A DNA stretch of 64,000 nucleotides, from the NCBI RefSeq assembly GCF_000178855.1, contig NZ_ADVG01000001.1, positions 2,393,481-2,457,480 of the forward strand, read 5' to 3'. The notes under the pieces are model-generated. The model did not search any database, was not told the DNA's origin, and saw only the letters and a list, made by a program, of their open reading frames with translations. Made by a program: the position numbers and the translations under genes. Source of the DNA: Ktedonobacter racemifer DSM 44963 (GTDB lineage: Bacteria; Chloroflexota; Ktedonobacteria; Ktedonobacterales; Ktedonobacteraceae). Positions 46,551-56,077 of the stretch are shown one piece after another. Positions within the stretch are counted from its first letter, which is position 1. Each line of letters opens with the position of its first letter.

Positions 46551-47870
46551 ATGAGAAAACGTTTGACAGTTTATTTTCCGGCCGTAGGTATTTTCTGCCT
46601 CGCACTATTTGTGCGTGTTCTCTACAACATGACAGTGGGCCATGGATACACGCCAGAATTTGATGCGGGTTTTTATAATAACCTCGCAATTCATCTCGAT
46701 ACTGAGCATTGCTTCTGCTTGCAAAGCCATGTTCCTGATACCGGCAGAGCACCATTCTGGCCCTTTGTGATCGCGGCTATCTACACTGTGATGGGGACCT
46801 ATAATTCATACGCGCGCCTCTTTTTATGTATCCTTGGTTCAGGCACCTGTGTAATCACCTACCTCTTTGCCAGAGATATATTCAATAAGAGGATAGCTCT
46901 GGTGGTGGGTATTATTGCAGCACTCTATCCAGGGTTATTTATTTACGATGGTTGGCTCTATACAGAATCTGTCTACACATTTTTTGTGATGGGGTTTGCT
47001 TATTCACTGTTCCGTCTACAACGCACTCCCCGTGTTGGCTGGATGATCAGTTGTGGCATATCTCTGGCATGTGCATCCTTAACACGCCCCAATGGGATAA
47101 GCCTCCTCGTTTTAGTATTGATCTGGGCCGTATTTACGATTCGAATACGTATGCTCCCCTGGCGCAAAGTGGTGCAGGCAGTGCTCGTGATTACCTGTCT
47201 GGCTTTTGGCCTGATTGCGCCCTGGACTATCCGAAATTATCAAATAAGTCACAAATTCATTCTGGTGGCGACAGGAGGTGGAGCAGTATTGGCGGGATCG
47301 TATAATGACACTGCCGTTACCTCGGACTTTTTCGGTTATACTGGTATGTGGGTAGCATCGGGTAAAATACGGCCACCGCTCACTGATTACTCTGACGCAG
47401 GTGAGACCACCTATGCTTATCACTGGATACGCACGCACCCTGGAGAACTGCCCTATCTATTCTCTCAGCATTTTATCAATATGTGGCGACCGTATACTTC
47501 GGAAGAGGGGTTACCAGTGAGAGAGTTTCCCACTCGTTTATCATCGCAGATTCTCTGGAACTTGATGACTACTACTCCTTTTGCCATAATCTTTTTGGCC
47601 GCTTGTGGTCTGGTAGTAACCCTGCGCTCAAAATGGAGAGAACTGTTGGTCCCTTATCTTGTGATAGGGTTGACAATTGTTCTCTGCGTCGCTTTTTATG
47701 GCACTTCGCGATTTCGCGCACCTATAGAGCCACTGCTGGTTCTGCTTGCTGGGGGAGCAATCTGGTGGCTTACATCTACTGAGTCAGGCACCTTACGCTC
47801 TCTCCTTAGAAAAGGACGCGGCTCAGTTATACGCGAGCCCGACTCCGAAGCCGAAGCAGTGAATGTGTAG
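46551..47870 (+). CDS. GT39/ArnT-like membrane glycosyltransferase
   Basis: 439 residues, about 10 membrane helices. Shape of the PMT/ArnT superfamily: first helix followed by an extracytoplasmic loop with acidic pair (YTPEFDAGFYNNLA; the Asp-Glu region is the expected catalytic site), later LYTESVYTFF and TRPNGISLL. Transfers a sugar from a lipid-phosphate carrier to an acceptor outside the membrane. First of three co-directional envelope genes, 42 bases before the next. Confidence 0.8.
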   Translation: MRKRLTVYFPAVGIFCLALFVRVLYNMTVGHGYTPEFDAGFYNNLAIHLDTEHCFCLQSHVPDTGRAPFWPFVIAAIYTVMGTYNSYARLFLCILGSGTCVITYLFARDIFNKRIALVVGIIAALYPGLFIYDGWLYTESVYTFFVMGFAYSLFRLQRTPRVGWMISCGISLACASLTRPNGISLLVLVLIWAVFTIRIRMLPWRKVVQAVLVITCLAFGLIAPWTIRNYQISHKFILVATGGGAVLAGSYNDTAVTSDFFGYTGMWVASGKIRPPLTDYSDAGETTYAYHWIRTHPGELPYLFSQHFINMWRPYTSEEGLPVREFPTRLSSQILWNLMTTTPFAIIFLAACGLVVTLRSKWRELLVPYLVIGLTIVLCVAFYGTSRFRAPIEPLLVLLAGGAIWWLTSTESGTLRSLLRKGRGSVIREPDSEAEAVNV

Positions 47871-47912
47871 TGTAGAGTAACAGTTGCTCTTGAAAGGGCT
47901 GAAATCCTCTTT

Positions 47913-50120
47913 ATGAATATTACGTTACAACAGAAGCAATCATCGCCTATTGGAACTACACCACCAAAAAGCAGGTGGGCGGCACTACGTCCCTGGCTAT
48001 TATCATGGGAAATCTATATTATCGTCATTATTGCTGCAGTTCTGCGCTTGTATAGGATGGATACATCTGAATTTTCTGGTGATCAGACAATTCTCTTCCG
48101 TATGGCATATGATGCTGTGCATTATGGCTTGATCCCGGCGACGAGTAATGGCTCGTCGATTCATACCATGAATCCGCCTATAGCCGTCTACTTGCTGATG
48201 ATTCCCGCTGCAATCAGTTCTGATCCACTGTGGGCGACTATTTGGACAGGATTGTTCAACGTTATCGCCGTTCTTCTGGCGTATATTTTTACCCGCCGCT
48301 ATTATGGGCGGCTTGCAGCTACTATCGCAGCCTCGCTCTATGCAACTGCCCAGACAACTATTGTTTTTAGCCGCTTTATCTGGCAACCAAGTCTGATCGC
48401 ACCTTTTGCTATTCTTTTTATCTTTGCTCTGTTCTGGGGTGTGGTAGAGCAGCGTAAAGGCTGGTTTTTTCCCGCGCTGTTGCTGCTCGGTATTCTCTCT
48501 CAACTGCATTCCCTCACCCTTTTTCTCGCTGTTCCGCTCTTTCTTGCCATCTTGCTCGCACCCAGAACCATTCGCCTGCGCGATGTCGTTCTTGGCTGCA
48601 TAGCGCTATTGATTATCTATGCACCATTTCTAGTCTGGGAAAAAACAACGCATTTCTCCGATTTTACGGTCCTCTTTGGCAAGAGCGGTGCTCCTGCTCA
48701 CATTGATGATCGAGCCTTGGTGTTTTATGAACGCTTCCTCAATGCCTTCTATTATGATGATAAATACCTACATGGCAGTACCATTTACGATCCCACAACA
48801 ACTGCTCATTCGGTGGTATTTCCATTGCTCAAGCTCTTGCGCATTATGCAGGCTATTCTAGAGCTTTGCTTGATAGGTGGATTTGCGCTGGCTATCTGGG
48901 GGGTGCTGCGAAATATAAATGTACCTGGCACGGGCAAGATGCGACATGCATCCTCTTTCTCTGCATTCATTGCCCGGCTATTCATCGGTGCACGGACCTG
49001 GTGGAAGAATCTGCGCGCTGATTCGCTAGCGTGTGGGCTGTTAATCATGTTGCTCTGGCAAATTGTACCAGTGCTGGTTCTTACTCGTCATGGTCCACCT
49101 GTTCATTTGCATTACTTGCTAGTGATTGTGCCAGGACCATTTATCTTCATTGCGGTCTTTATCACACGTGCAATTGCTTGGTTCCGCACGCAACAGCCCA
49201 TAAGACTCTGGAAGAGTGTGCGTTATGGAACCTATGCTGTTGTGAGTGTTGTGCTGCTTGTTCAATTGATAGGGAGCTCTGCATCACTCGTTGATATGAC
49301 GAATGGCATCAATAATCATATCTTTGGGTATAACGATATCGGATCGCTTGAACACGCTTTTCAAGAGGCCGATCAGGTAGCTCAGGAACATCATATCAGC
49401 AGGGTGTATAGTACGCTTTCGGTTAATGACGATTTTGACGCCTTACTTGCTGGCTTTCCTTATCTTGCCAGCCAGATGCATACGCCGTCAACGCTCTTTG
49501 AGTCTTCGCGCTGCCTGGTGATGCCCTCACCTCAGGGAGGTCCAGCGGTAATGCTTACGCGCTCAACCGATGTACTCACTCCTGCCTTGCTCAAAGAATA
49601 TGCGAATATTGTGCTGGTTGATGAGCCCCCCGTTTCGGGTAGCACGCCGTTCAAATTGTATATCGTCACACCGTATCCGTATGGACATACTCTTTCCACG
49701 CAGCATGGTTTCGCCAATCAGTTGCAGGGGATCGATGCGCAGGTACAGCAACTGGAAGGCCAGAGCCAACCCACGCTGGTAACTCGCTGGACGCTCCTCC
49801 ATGCCGCGCAGCCACAGTCGCTTGTCACCTATAATTACAGTATGAGCGTGGCGCCTAATCTGGCAGGGGCAGCACCTATAACAAGTACCTGCTTGTTGAC
49901 ATCTATCCGTCCAGGTGATCAGCTTATAGCGACATTCCCGCTTGACCCCAACATAGCATCAGCTCGATCGTTTGGTATGAGCTCACAATATTTGGTCAAC
50001 GCTCCTGAAGTGATTACACTTGGGCCGTTGCACTTTGAGACCTGCCAATGGCAAGGTACACCAGAGTCGCTGCAAGCAACAGATGGTACGGATACTCTTA
50101 CGGTATCTACCCATTTGTGA
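47913..50120 (+). CDS. Large GT39-like membrane glycosyltransferase
   Basis: 735 residues: about 11 membrane helices in the first 450, then a soluble extracytoplasmic domain of about 250 residues. Near the N-terminus RLYRMDTSEFSGDQTILFRM gives the expected loop-1 acidic residues (D..E..D). Same superfamily as its neighbour but larger; the C-terminal domain is unassigned. Both GTs probably decorate a cell-wall polymer or glycolipid. Followed by a 22-bp stem terminator. Confidence 0.75.
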   Translation: MNITLQQKQSSPIGTTPPKSRWAALRPWLLSWEIYIIVIIAAVLRLYRMDTSEFSGDQTILFRMAYDAVHYGLIPATSNGSSIHTMNPPIAVYLLMIPAAISSDPLWATIWTGLFNVIAVLLAYIFTRRYYGRLAATIAASLYATAQTTIVFSRFIWQPSLIAPFAILFIFALFWGVVEQRKGWFFPALLLLGILSQLHSLTLFLAVPLFLAILLAPRTIRLRDVVLGCIALLIIYAPFLVWEKTTHFSDFTVLFGKSGAPAHIDDRALVFYERFLNAFYYDDKYLHGSTIYDPTTTAHSVVFPLLKLLRIMQAILELCLIGGFALAIWGVLRNINVPGTGKMRHASSFSAFIARLFIGARTWWKNLRADSLACGLLIMLLWQIVPVLVLTRHGPPVHLHYLLVIVPGPFIFIAVFITRAIAWFRTQQPIRLWKSVRYGTYAVVSVVLLVQLIGSSASLVDMTNGINNHIFGYNDIGSLEHAFQEADQVAQEHHISRVYSTLSVNDDFDALLAGFPYLASQMHTPSTLFESSRCLVMPSPQGGPAVMLTRSTDVLTPALLKEYANIVLVDEPPVSGSTPFKLYIVTPYPYGHTLSTQHGFANQLQGIDAQVQQLEGQSQPTLVTRWTLLHAAQPQSLVTYNYSMSVAPNLAGAAPITSTCLLTSIRPGDQLIATFPLDPNIASARSFGMSSQYLVNAPEVITLGPLHFETCQWQGTPESLQATDGTDTLTVSTHL

Positions 50121-50140
50121 TCTCGATCATCTAGAACAGC

Positions 50141-50186
50141 GCGAGAATAGTATGCGTGAAATGGATTTCACGCATACTATTCTCGC
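50141..50186. terminator. 22-bp perfect hairpin after the second glycosyltransferase
   Basis: 50141-50162 and 50165-50186 are exact complements (arms begin GCGAGAATAGTATGCGTG), with only GG between, so the effective loop includes the last A-T pairs. Strong terminator; the acyltransferase downstream therefore likely has its own promoter. Confidence 0.75.
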
Positions 50187-50243
50187 CTGCATTCAATAGT
50201 GCAACGCTATTTGCATGATAATTCTTCCAGGAGAAGGTAAAGA

Positions 50244-51704
50244 GTGAGTACTACATATTCATCTCTTGCAGATTTGCAAGTTTCTCTCAAGAGAAAGTGG
50301 TTTGAGTATACTCAAAAAGTAACGGCCTCATTAGAGGTAAAGCAGCAGAAAAGCCATCTTCTTGTGCTTGATGGAGTGCGGGCTGTAGCTTGCCTGGCTG
50401 TTCTTTTACATCATATGATTTATCATGTCATTTTACCCGCTGGTCTCTGGCATCCTTCCGGAACAATTCAAGTGTTGCTCGCAGCTTTATTAAATTTTGG
50501 TGGATCAGGAGTAATTCTCTTCTTTCTACTTTCCAGCTTTCTTTTGTTTTTGCCATTTGCTCAGGCTCTCTTGTTTGATAGGCAGTGGCCGTCTATCTCG
50601 CGTTTCTATATTCGCCGCTTTTTTCGCATAGTTCCAGGGTACTATGCTGCGATAATTTTGATGGTTTTGTTTTTTCATCCCGAATTCTTGCATACCGCTC
50701 AGAGAGTAAAGTTATTAGAGTTTTTTACATTTAGCATGCAAGCTGGCCTCCCCGACCAGTTAAACGGACCATTCTGGACAATGGCTGTTGAATTTCAATT
50801 TTATATGCTTCTGCCGCTCATTGCATGGGTGCTCAGTTTGATTGTGCGTCGTGGCTCATTGCGCTGGCGTATAACCAAATTGATTGGTTGCTTGCTGGCC
50901 ATGTTAGGATGGGGGCTACTTTCGCGTTGGTGGGGATTATTTATTGATTTATCTGCCACCCATTTTCCACAGAACGTTTTAGCCGCCCTGCAGCCATACT
51001 ATTATGGCGATAATGGAAAATATTTTGAATGCTTTGCCGTAGGTATGTTGCTTGCGTTGCTCTATGTCTATACACAAAATACTCCGCAAGGAACGCGCTG
51101 GCAGACAAGACTCCAGTGTTGGAGTCCCTGGATGTTCCTGGTGGGTCTACTCATCCTGGGTTTTCTTGCTCTCTTCGCTTTTTATACCAGTGCGGATTAT
51201 CATTCAACTTTTGTTGTGTTGGATTCCTATAGAGCTCTGCTTAAGCAAATATATGCACAATGGCAATCTATAGGGTATTCCATCTGTTATGGCCTTTGTA
51301 TGTGTGCACTGCTGTATAATGCTGGTCGGCTTAAACGCCCATTTGAGTGGATAGTTCTACGTTGGATTGGTTTGATATCTTTTAGCTTGTATATGTGGCA
51401 TTACCCTTTACTCCTCTTATTCAAGGAAAGCATCATCAATCAATTCAATGGGTTGGGAAATAGCATGAAACTTATTGCCCTTCTAGCCTGGGTCTTTTTT
51501 ATCATCTTCCCCATTTCACTGACATTCTATCGCTGGATGGAAATGCCAGGAATGCGGTTGGGTGAGATGCTTATTCGGAAAATAGAGAAGCCGAAAAAGG
51601 AACACTCAAGAGGTGTCTCTATACCTACACCTACACAGGAAGCAACAGCCACATCAATAGAGATGAAGATTTCGCACTCCTTGAGTTCGAGCAGAAAGGT
51701 CTAG
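50244..51704 (+). CDS. Acyltransferase family 3 (OafA-like) membrane protein
   Basis: 486 residues, 10 or so membrane helices. N-terminal LDGVRAVACLAVLLHHMIYH holds the family's catalytic His in a conserved place; later FYIRRFFRIVPGYYAA and NGPFWTMAVEFQFYMLLPLI are typical. It transfers acetyl or other acyl groups to sugars or wall polymers. Start is a GTG at 50244 behind GGAGAAGG. A Lys/Ser/Thr-rich cytosolic tail follows the last helix. Fits with the two upstream glycosyltransferases as an envelope-polymer cluster. Confidence 0.88.
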   Translation: MSTTYSSLADLQVSLKRKWFEYTQKVTASLEVKQQKSHLLVLDGVRAVACLAVLLHHMIYHVILPAGLWHPSGTIQVLLAALLNFGGSGVILFFLLSSFLLFLPFAQALLFDRQWPSISRFYIRRFFRIVPGYYAAIILMVLFFHPEFLHTAQRVKLLEFFTFSMQAGLPDQLNGPFWTMAVEFQFYMLLPLIAWVLSLIVRRGSLRWRITKLIGCLLAMLGWGLLSRWWGLFIDLSATHFPQNVLAALQPYYYGDNGKYFECFAVGMLLALLYVYTQNTPQGTRWQTRLQCWSPWMFLVGLLILGFLALFAFYTSADYHSTFVVLDSYRALLKQIYAQWQSIGYSICYGLCMCALLYNAGRLKRPFEWIVLRWIGLISFSLYMWHYPLLLLFKESIINQFNGLGNSMKLIALLAWVFFIIFPISLTFYRWMEMPGMRLGEMLIRKIEKPKKEHSRGVSIPTPTQEATATSIEMKISHSLSSSRKV

Positions 51705-51738
51705 GCCAGGTTGGCAAGCATGAGCAAACGACGGCGAT

Positions 51739-52179
51739 TTGGTCGAGGGAAAGCATCAAGCAGCGTGGCCATATGAGCTCTGGAACCACATGAGGGAAGT
51801 CAAGAACAGCCAGATTCACCGTCCGACGAAAGAAGCACAACGCCGCCCCCATGAGTTTAGCCGTATCATCGTGTGCGCGGCCTGCCGTCGCCCCTTACGC
51901 GTCATGATCCCAAAAGGTATCCCCTACTACAAGGAGACGAGTAAGGTCCGCAAACTCGATTGCCCTCTTCCCGAATCGCTTTCGGTCAAAGCAGCGAACG
52001 TCATCCATCAATTCGGCGACATCCTGCGCAGCATTGAACTGCCTGAGCCTTGGCGCGAACTGATTGCAGACAGCTGTTCACAGGAACTGGCAAGCAATGA
52101 GGACGCCAGGCGCATCGCAGAGCGTCGCGCAGAACTCGAGGCAGAGCAAAAGCGGCTCGTGACAGCATTTACCAACTCC
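51739..52179 (+). pseudogene. Large serine recombinase, middle fragment (zinc ribbon and coiled coil)
   Basis: Fragment covering the recombinase zinc beta-ribbon (RIIVCAACRRPLRVMI, then YYKETSKVRKLDC) and the beginning of the coiled coil (EDARRIAERRAELEAEQKRL). It stops where the IS-end hairpin at 52180 begins, so an IS200/IS605-group insertion cut it. The catalytic domain is missing. It overlaps in family with 33945 and 62582, and shows what domain precedes those tails. Confidence 0.7.
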
Positions 52180-52225
52180 CGCGCCTGAAAGCCCCTGTGC
52201 TTCAGCCATGGGGATGAAAGGCGCG
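52180..52225. repeat. IS200/IS605-type end hairpin remnant (copy 2)
   Basis: CGCGCCT/AGGCGCG and GCCCC/GGGG stems with the same internal loop as 804-849. It truncates the recombinase fragment upstream. No tnpB follows. Confidence 0.5.
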
Positions 52226-52507
52226 TTGAGCCAATGCTATTGCGCTCGCTATACACCTTCAATGTCCGTAATGAGCTCGCTCATTACTAGCACAATTGTG
52301 CATATTCTCTCATGAGATTTGTGGCATTTACACTTTGTGACAGAATCACGACAATTTAGTGATAATGGCGCGACAGAAGCAACATATATTTATGGATAGA
52401 AATAAAACAACACGTAGTACTCGACAAACATGAGGGAAAGAATACGTAATGTCTCACGTTTCTGAAGGGGTTCTCCCATCTAAAGAGCAATCATTCACGC
52501 AGCCCGT

Positions 52508-52639
52508 ATGGGGACACAAAAAATTCTCTTGGTATACTTCGCGCTGATATCTCTCGCTACGCCGCTTATCTTCGTTATCGAATTTGTCGTGAACGGGCTG
52601 CTCAGGCCTGGATATTCACCTATTCGCCACAGCAAATAA
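52508..52639 (+). pseudogene. Truncated DUF998-like membrane protein, N-terminal piece
   Basis: 43 codons: ILLVYFALISLATPLIFVIE then NGLLRPGYSPIRHSK-stop. One membrane helix followed by the RPGYSP-R-H motif that closes helix 1 of DUF998 proteins. The remaining helices are absent, so it is a stub just ahead of the CPBP protease. Confidence 0.45.
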
Positions 52640-52666
52640 ATATTGCAGTATGAAAGGTATTTTTTT

Positions 52667-53509
52667 ATGGTACACTCTGAAATATCAGAGAAGGCTGTCT
52701 CTCCCAAAGCCAAAATCCCTATACACGTCCAGTTGATCGTCTTCTTCGTGCTTAGTTTCGTGATTGCCTGGCTAGCCTGGCTACCAGCTATGTTGAATCC
52801 CATGTCTCCCCAGCCCCTCTCAATCCTGGGACTCTTTGCGCCAGCCATGTCGGCGGTCATTGTGTTATGGTGGGTACGAGGAAAGGCAGGCGTTGTCGCG
52901 CTTTTCAAACGCTATACGATCTGGCGTTTCTCCATTGGCTGGTATCTTTTGGCACTGTTGCTGATGCCCATCATCTACATGATTGCACTCGTCGTCACTC
53001 TATTGAGCACCCACGGCTCCTTCTCGAACCTGTTTTTTGCGAATTCGCCGCTCTTTATCCTGGTGGCGTATGTCTACCTCATGGTTATCAACTCGGGTGA
53101 GGAGATCGGTTGGCGTGGGTTTGCCCTACCCTTGTTGCAGTCAGTGCTGCCTGGGCCAGTAACAGCGGGCTTGGTGCTTGGTCTCATCTGGGGGCTCTGG
53201 CACCTTCCTCTCTACATCAATCCAGAGGTGGCGACGATGCCTTACCCACTCTTTCTTGTGCTTACTGTTGGCCTTTCACTCATTTACACCCATCTCTTCA
53301 ATAGATCCACGAGCAGCCTGTGGACAGTAGTTATGCTACACGCGGCTACTGATGTACTTCCCCGCATCCTCCAGTTAGCACAGGTTGGTCTACAATTCTG
53401 GGTCGTTACAACTATCCTGGTCTGGCTTGTGGCGCTCGGCCTATCCTTTCTTCTGCGTAACACGACACCTATGATAGGGCCTTCAGAGAGTAATCACCAA
53501 TCATTGTGA
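52667..53509 (+). CDS. CPBP-family intramembrane glutamic protease (CAAX-like)
   Basis: 280 residues, eight membrane helices. Motif 1 SGEEIGWRGFALP with the catalytic Glu pair, motif 2 WGLWHLPLYI with catalytic His, motif 3 HAATDVLP. Cleaves membrane peptides or processes bacteriocin-like or immunity substrates; the actual substrate cannot be told. GAAAGGT precedes the ATG at 52667; the TTG at 52643 is less likely. No bacteriocin genes beside it. Confidence 0.9.
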   Translation: MVHSEISEKAVSPKAKIPIHVQLIVFFVLSFVIAWLAWLPAMLNPMSPQPLSILGLFAPAMSAVIVLWWVRGKAGVVALFKRYTIWRFSIGWYLLALLLMPIIYMIALVVTLLSTHGSFSNLFFANSPLFILVAYVYLMVINSGEEIGWRGFALPLLQSVLPGPVTAGLVLGLIWGLWHLPLYINPEVATMPYPLFLVLTVGLSLIYTHLFNRSTSSLWTVVMLHAATDVLPRILQLAQVGLQFWVVTTILVWLVALGLSFLLRNTTPMIGPSESNHQSL

Positions 53510-53519
53510 CACAACGGGC

Positions 53520-55290
53520 TTTAGCCCGCCGCAAGCTGCGCCGTTTCAACGGCGGCAGTGAGGCGTGTCCCGGCTTTAGCCCTTGCATAGCACAAGATAG
53601 AACATATGTTTGACAACTCCAAAGTATTGGAGTATACTCTACAAGAGACACAATCTATTTATTTGAGAGAAACGTACAAAAAATGGCAAAAGCCACGAAA
53701 ACAATCAGACAAGCGTTGCAGTATCCGCCACAGGCAGCCCACTCCTTCGCGGAGCACCAGGCGCTCTACAATCGTGTCGTGGCCTTCTACTTTGAGGTCA
53801 TCCAGGCCCATGAGGGCATCCTCTCTCTCAAGAGCAAGGAGGCCCTCACCGCCCTGGAGAAACTCACCCATGCGACGGAGAAGAACCCCCATCCCATTCT
53901 GCCCCTCTCCGACATCGCCCCGGATATCCCCGCGATGTTCCGCCGCGCCGCCATCAATGCGGCCCTTGGCTCTGCTCGCGCCTTTTTCTCCTCGCTCAAA
54001 CAGTGGCGAGCACGCAAAGAGAAGCACGAGGCCAAACCATGCAAAAAGGGCAAGAAGAAGCAGCCGTTCAGGGAGCGGCCACCGGTCCCGCCGCGCACCT
54101 GGAACAAGTCGGCCTCCTTCTATGCGGGCTTGTGGAAAGAACGCTCTCAGCACTCCATCATGCTCAGAGTGTGGACTGGCTCGTGCTGGTCCTGGCTCAA
54201 AATTGGTGCGCTTTCTCGCGATATTCCCGAGGGGTACGCGATGGGCAGTCCACAGCTTGTTCGCAAAGGGGATCGCTGGTGGTTACATACTCCCATTGAG
54301 AAGACCTTCGAGGCTCCCGCAAAGAGCGGAGAGCAACTCACCACCGCCCAGACACGTCTCTGCGCGGTGGATCTCAATCTCGACAAGCATCTGGCTGTGT
54401 GCAGCGTCCAGACGGTTGACGGCACCATCCTGGCTACTTCCTTCATTGGAAATGGCACAGCGGTATCGGGCTGTAGGAAGAAACTGCTTGGACGTATTGC
54501 ACACAACCGATCTCAGACTGGCATCATTGCCGAAGGGGAACAGGACAATGCCGACCTCTGGGCCAAAATCAGGCACGTGGACGAACAGATCGCGCACCAG
54601 GTGAGCGCCCGCATTGTCCAGTTCGCCATCGAGCAGCAAGCAAGCATACTGGTCTTCGAGCATCTAGGCAACCTGCGCCCGGAAAAAGGCACGTATTCGC
54701 GCCGCGGCAACAGGAAACGCGCCTACTGGATGCGCAGGGCGCATCTTCAAGTACGCGAAGTACAAGGCGTGGAATGCAGGTGGTCTCATCACGTGCCGCG
54801 TCAATCCGCGCAATACGAGCCGGGAATGCCATCGCTGTCACGCGCCCGTCATTCGCTACAATGAGGGCGAGCCGGTTGAGGGATACACGCCCGGCGCGGC
54901 GCTTTGCCTGTGCTCACAATGCCAGATGCGCGACCATGCTGACCGCAATGCCAGTCTGAGAATCGGGCAGCGCTTGATCGAGCGCTCCCAAGAACCGTTG
55001 AAGGAAAAGCCTCATGCTCGTTCGCGATGTGCGATGAGGGGGTCGAAAGACCCAGGTGTTGGGATCTCTCAGGATGCCGAACGCGAAGGGCAACCATCTC
55101 TTGCTCAAGCAAGGCAAGGGGATCACGCCAACGGGCCTGGCACCGCCCAGGGGGGGTTGCGCCTCTCAGATATGGCTACCACACTACGCCTCCATTTTGA
55201 GTAGTCCCTACGGGACATGTCTCACGCAGGCGCTTACGGAGCCGTGTCAGAAGCTGCTGGGCTTTAGCCCATGCGGAGTGTCACAATAGT
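53520..55290 (+). mobile_element. IS200/IS605-group tnpB-only element, family D
   Basis: Left end about 53525-53592 with stems GGGCTTTAGCCC and a GCCGTTTCAACGGC hairpin; a related left end lies at 58868-58948 ahead of the family E element. Right end about 55256-55285 with GGGCTTTAGCCC. One degraded tnpB, no tnpA. Limits approximate. Confidence 0.55.
53683..55204 (+). pseudogene. tnpB: TnpB, family D, one-base frameshift
   Basis: Starts MAKATKTIRQALQYPPQAAH. First RuvC Asp in CAVDLNLDKHLAV, Glu in ILVFEHLGNLRPEKG. Near 54735 the frame shifts; the true continuation reads IFKYAKYKAWNAG, with zinc ribbon CHRC...CSQC and last Asp in DHADRNASLRIGQ. All catalytic positions survive in the two frames, so a single base separates it from an intact 490-residue nuclease. 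Confidence 0.78.
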
Positions 55291-55410
55291 TACGGTGATG
55301 GCATCATCCATCACCGTTTGCCACGCTTCATCTGCCTTCTCACTCTATTATACGTGGCTTTCTCCCCCAGCAACAATGCTTTTGTCCACCCTGTTATTGA
55401 GAGAACCTCC

Positions 55411-55774
55411 TCACCACTCTCCCCAGAGAAAACAACGAAGCGTCTCAACACAGATCTGGGCGATACCCACAATGCGTAAACCATTCCAGGGCATCCTGCG
55501 CAGTGATTGTGAGAAGGGCTTGCCCGATCGCCTCCTGCAAGGCTTCTGGAGTACGTGCTCCCACCCGGCGGAGAAACGCTTTGAGTTTGGAGAATGCCTC
55601 TTCAATTGGTGACAAGTCGGGAGAATAGGCGGGCAGAAACAGAAACTGGACTCCTCGTGCTTCGATAGCTCGTCGAACGTTTTCTCCAGTATGCGTGTTC
55701 AAATTGTCCAGAATCACGATTTGCCCACAGGTCTTGCGTTTGTTCGGCAGGCACGGTGAGAGAGAACGGTGCAT
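55411..55774 (-). pseudogene. IS630-family transposase, C-terminal remnant
   Basis: CGQIVILDNLNTHTGENVRR carries the second catalytic Asp; FLPAYSPDLSPIEEAFSKLK the third acidic residue (Glu), in the classic IS630/DDE_3 pattern. The N-terminal HTH and first Asp are absent, so inactive. No inverted repeats were found around it. Confidence 0.75.
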
Positions 55775-56077
55775 ATTGAGAGGCGCTCCTCGAGAGAAAT
55801 TTCAGTGTGATCTTACCCTCATCTTCCTTGATTCTCAGATTTCTTTGGTAGCATATGATGTAACGAGAGGGAAAAAGAGAAGGACGTAAAGCGTGTGTAT
55901 CACTTCTTCACTCCTAGCAGGAGTGGCAGGAGGCATGTATTGAGCACCCTTGAAGATGAGTCACATTTTTTCAATCAAGTAGCGACGTGCTACCCTTGTG
56001 AACCTGGGTATGCTTTCAACCGCTAACGTCGGGTGTAGTAGATCAAAGCCGATAACGCACCAACTAGGGAGGTTACT
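55775..56077. other. Intergenic stretch ahead of the alcohol dehydrogenase
   Basis: No gene supported. The last bases contain GGGAGG before the GTG start at 56078. Confidence 0.4.
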
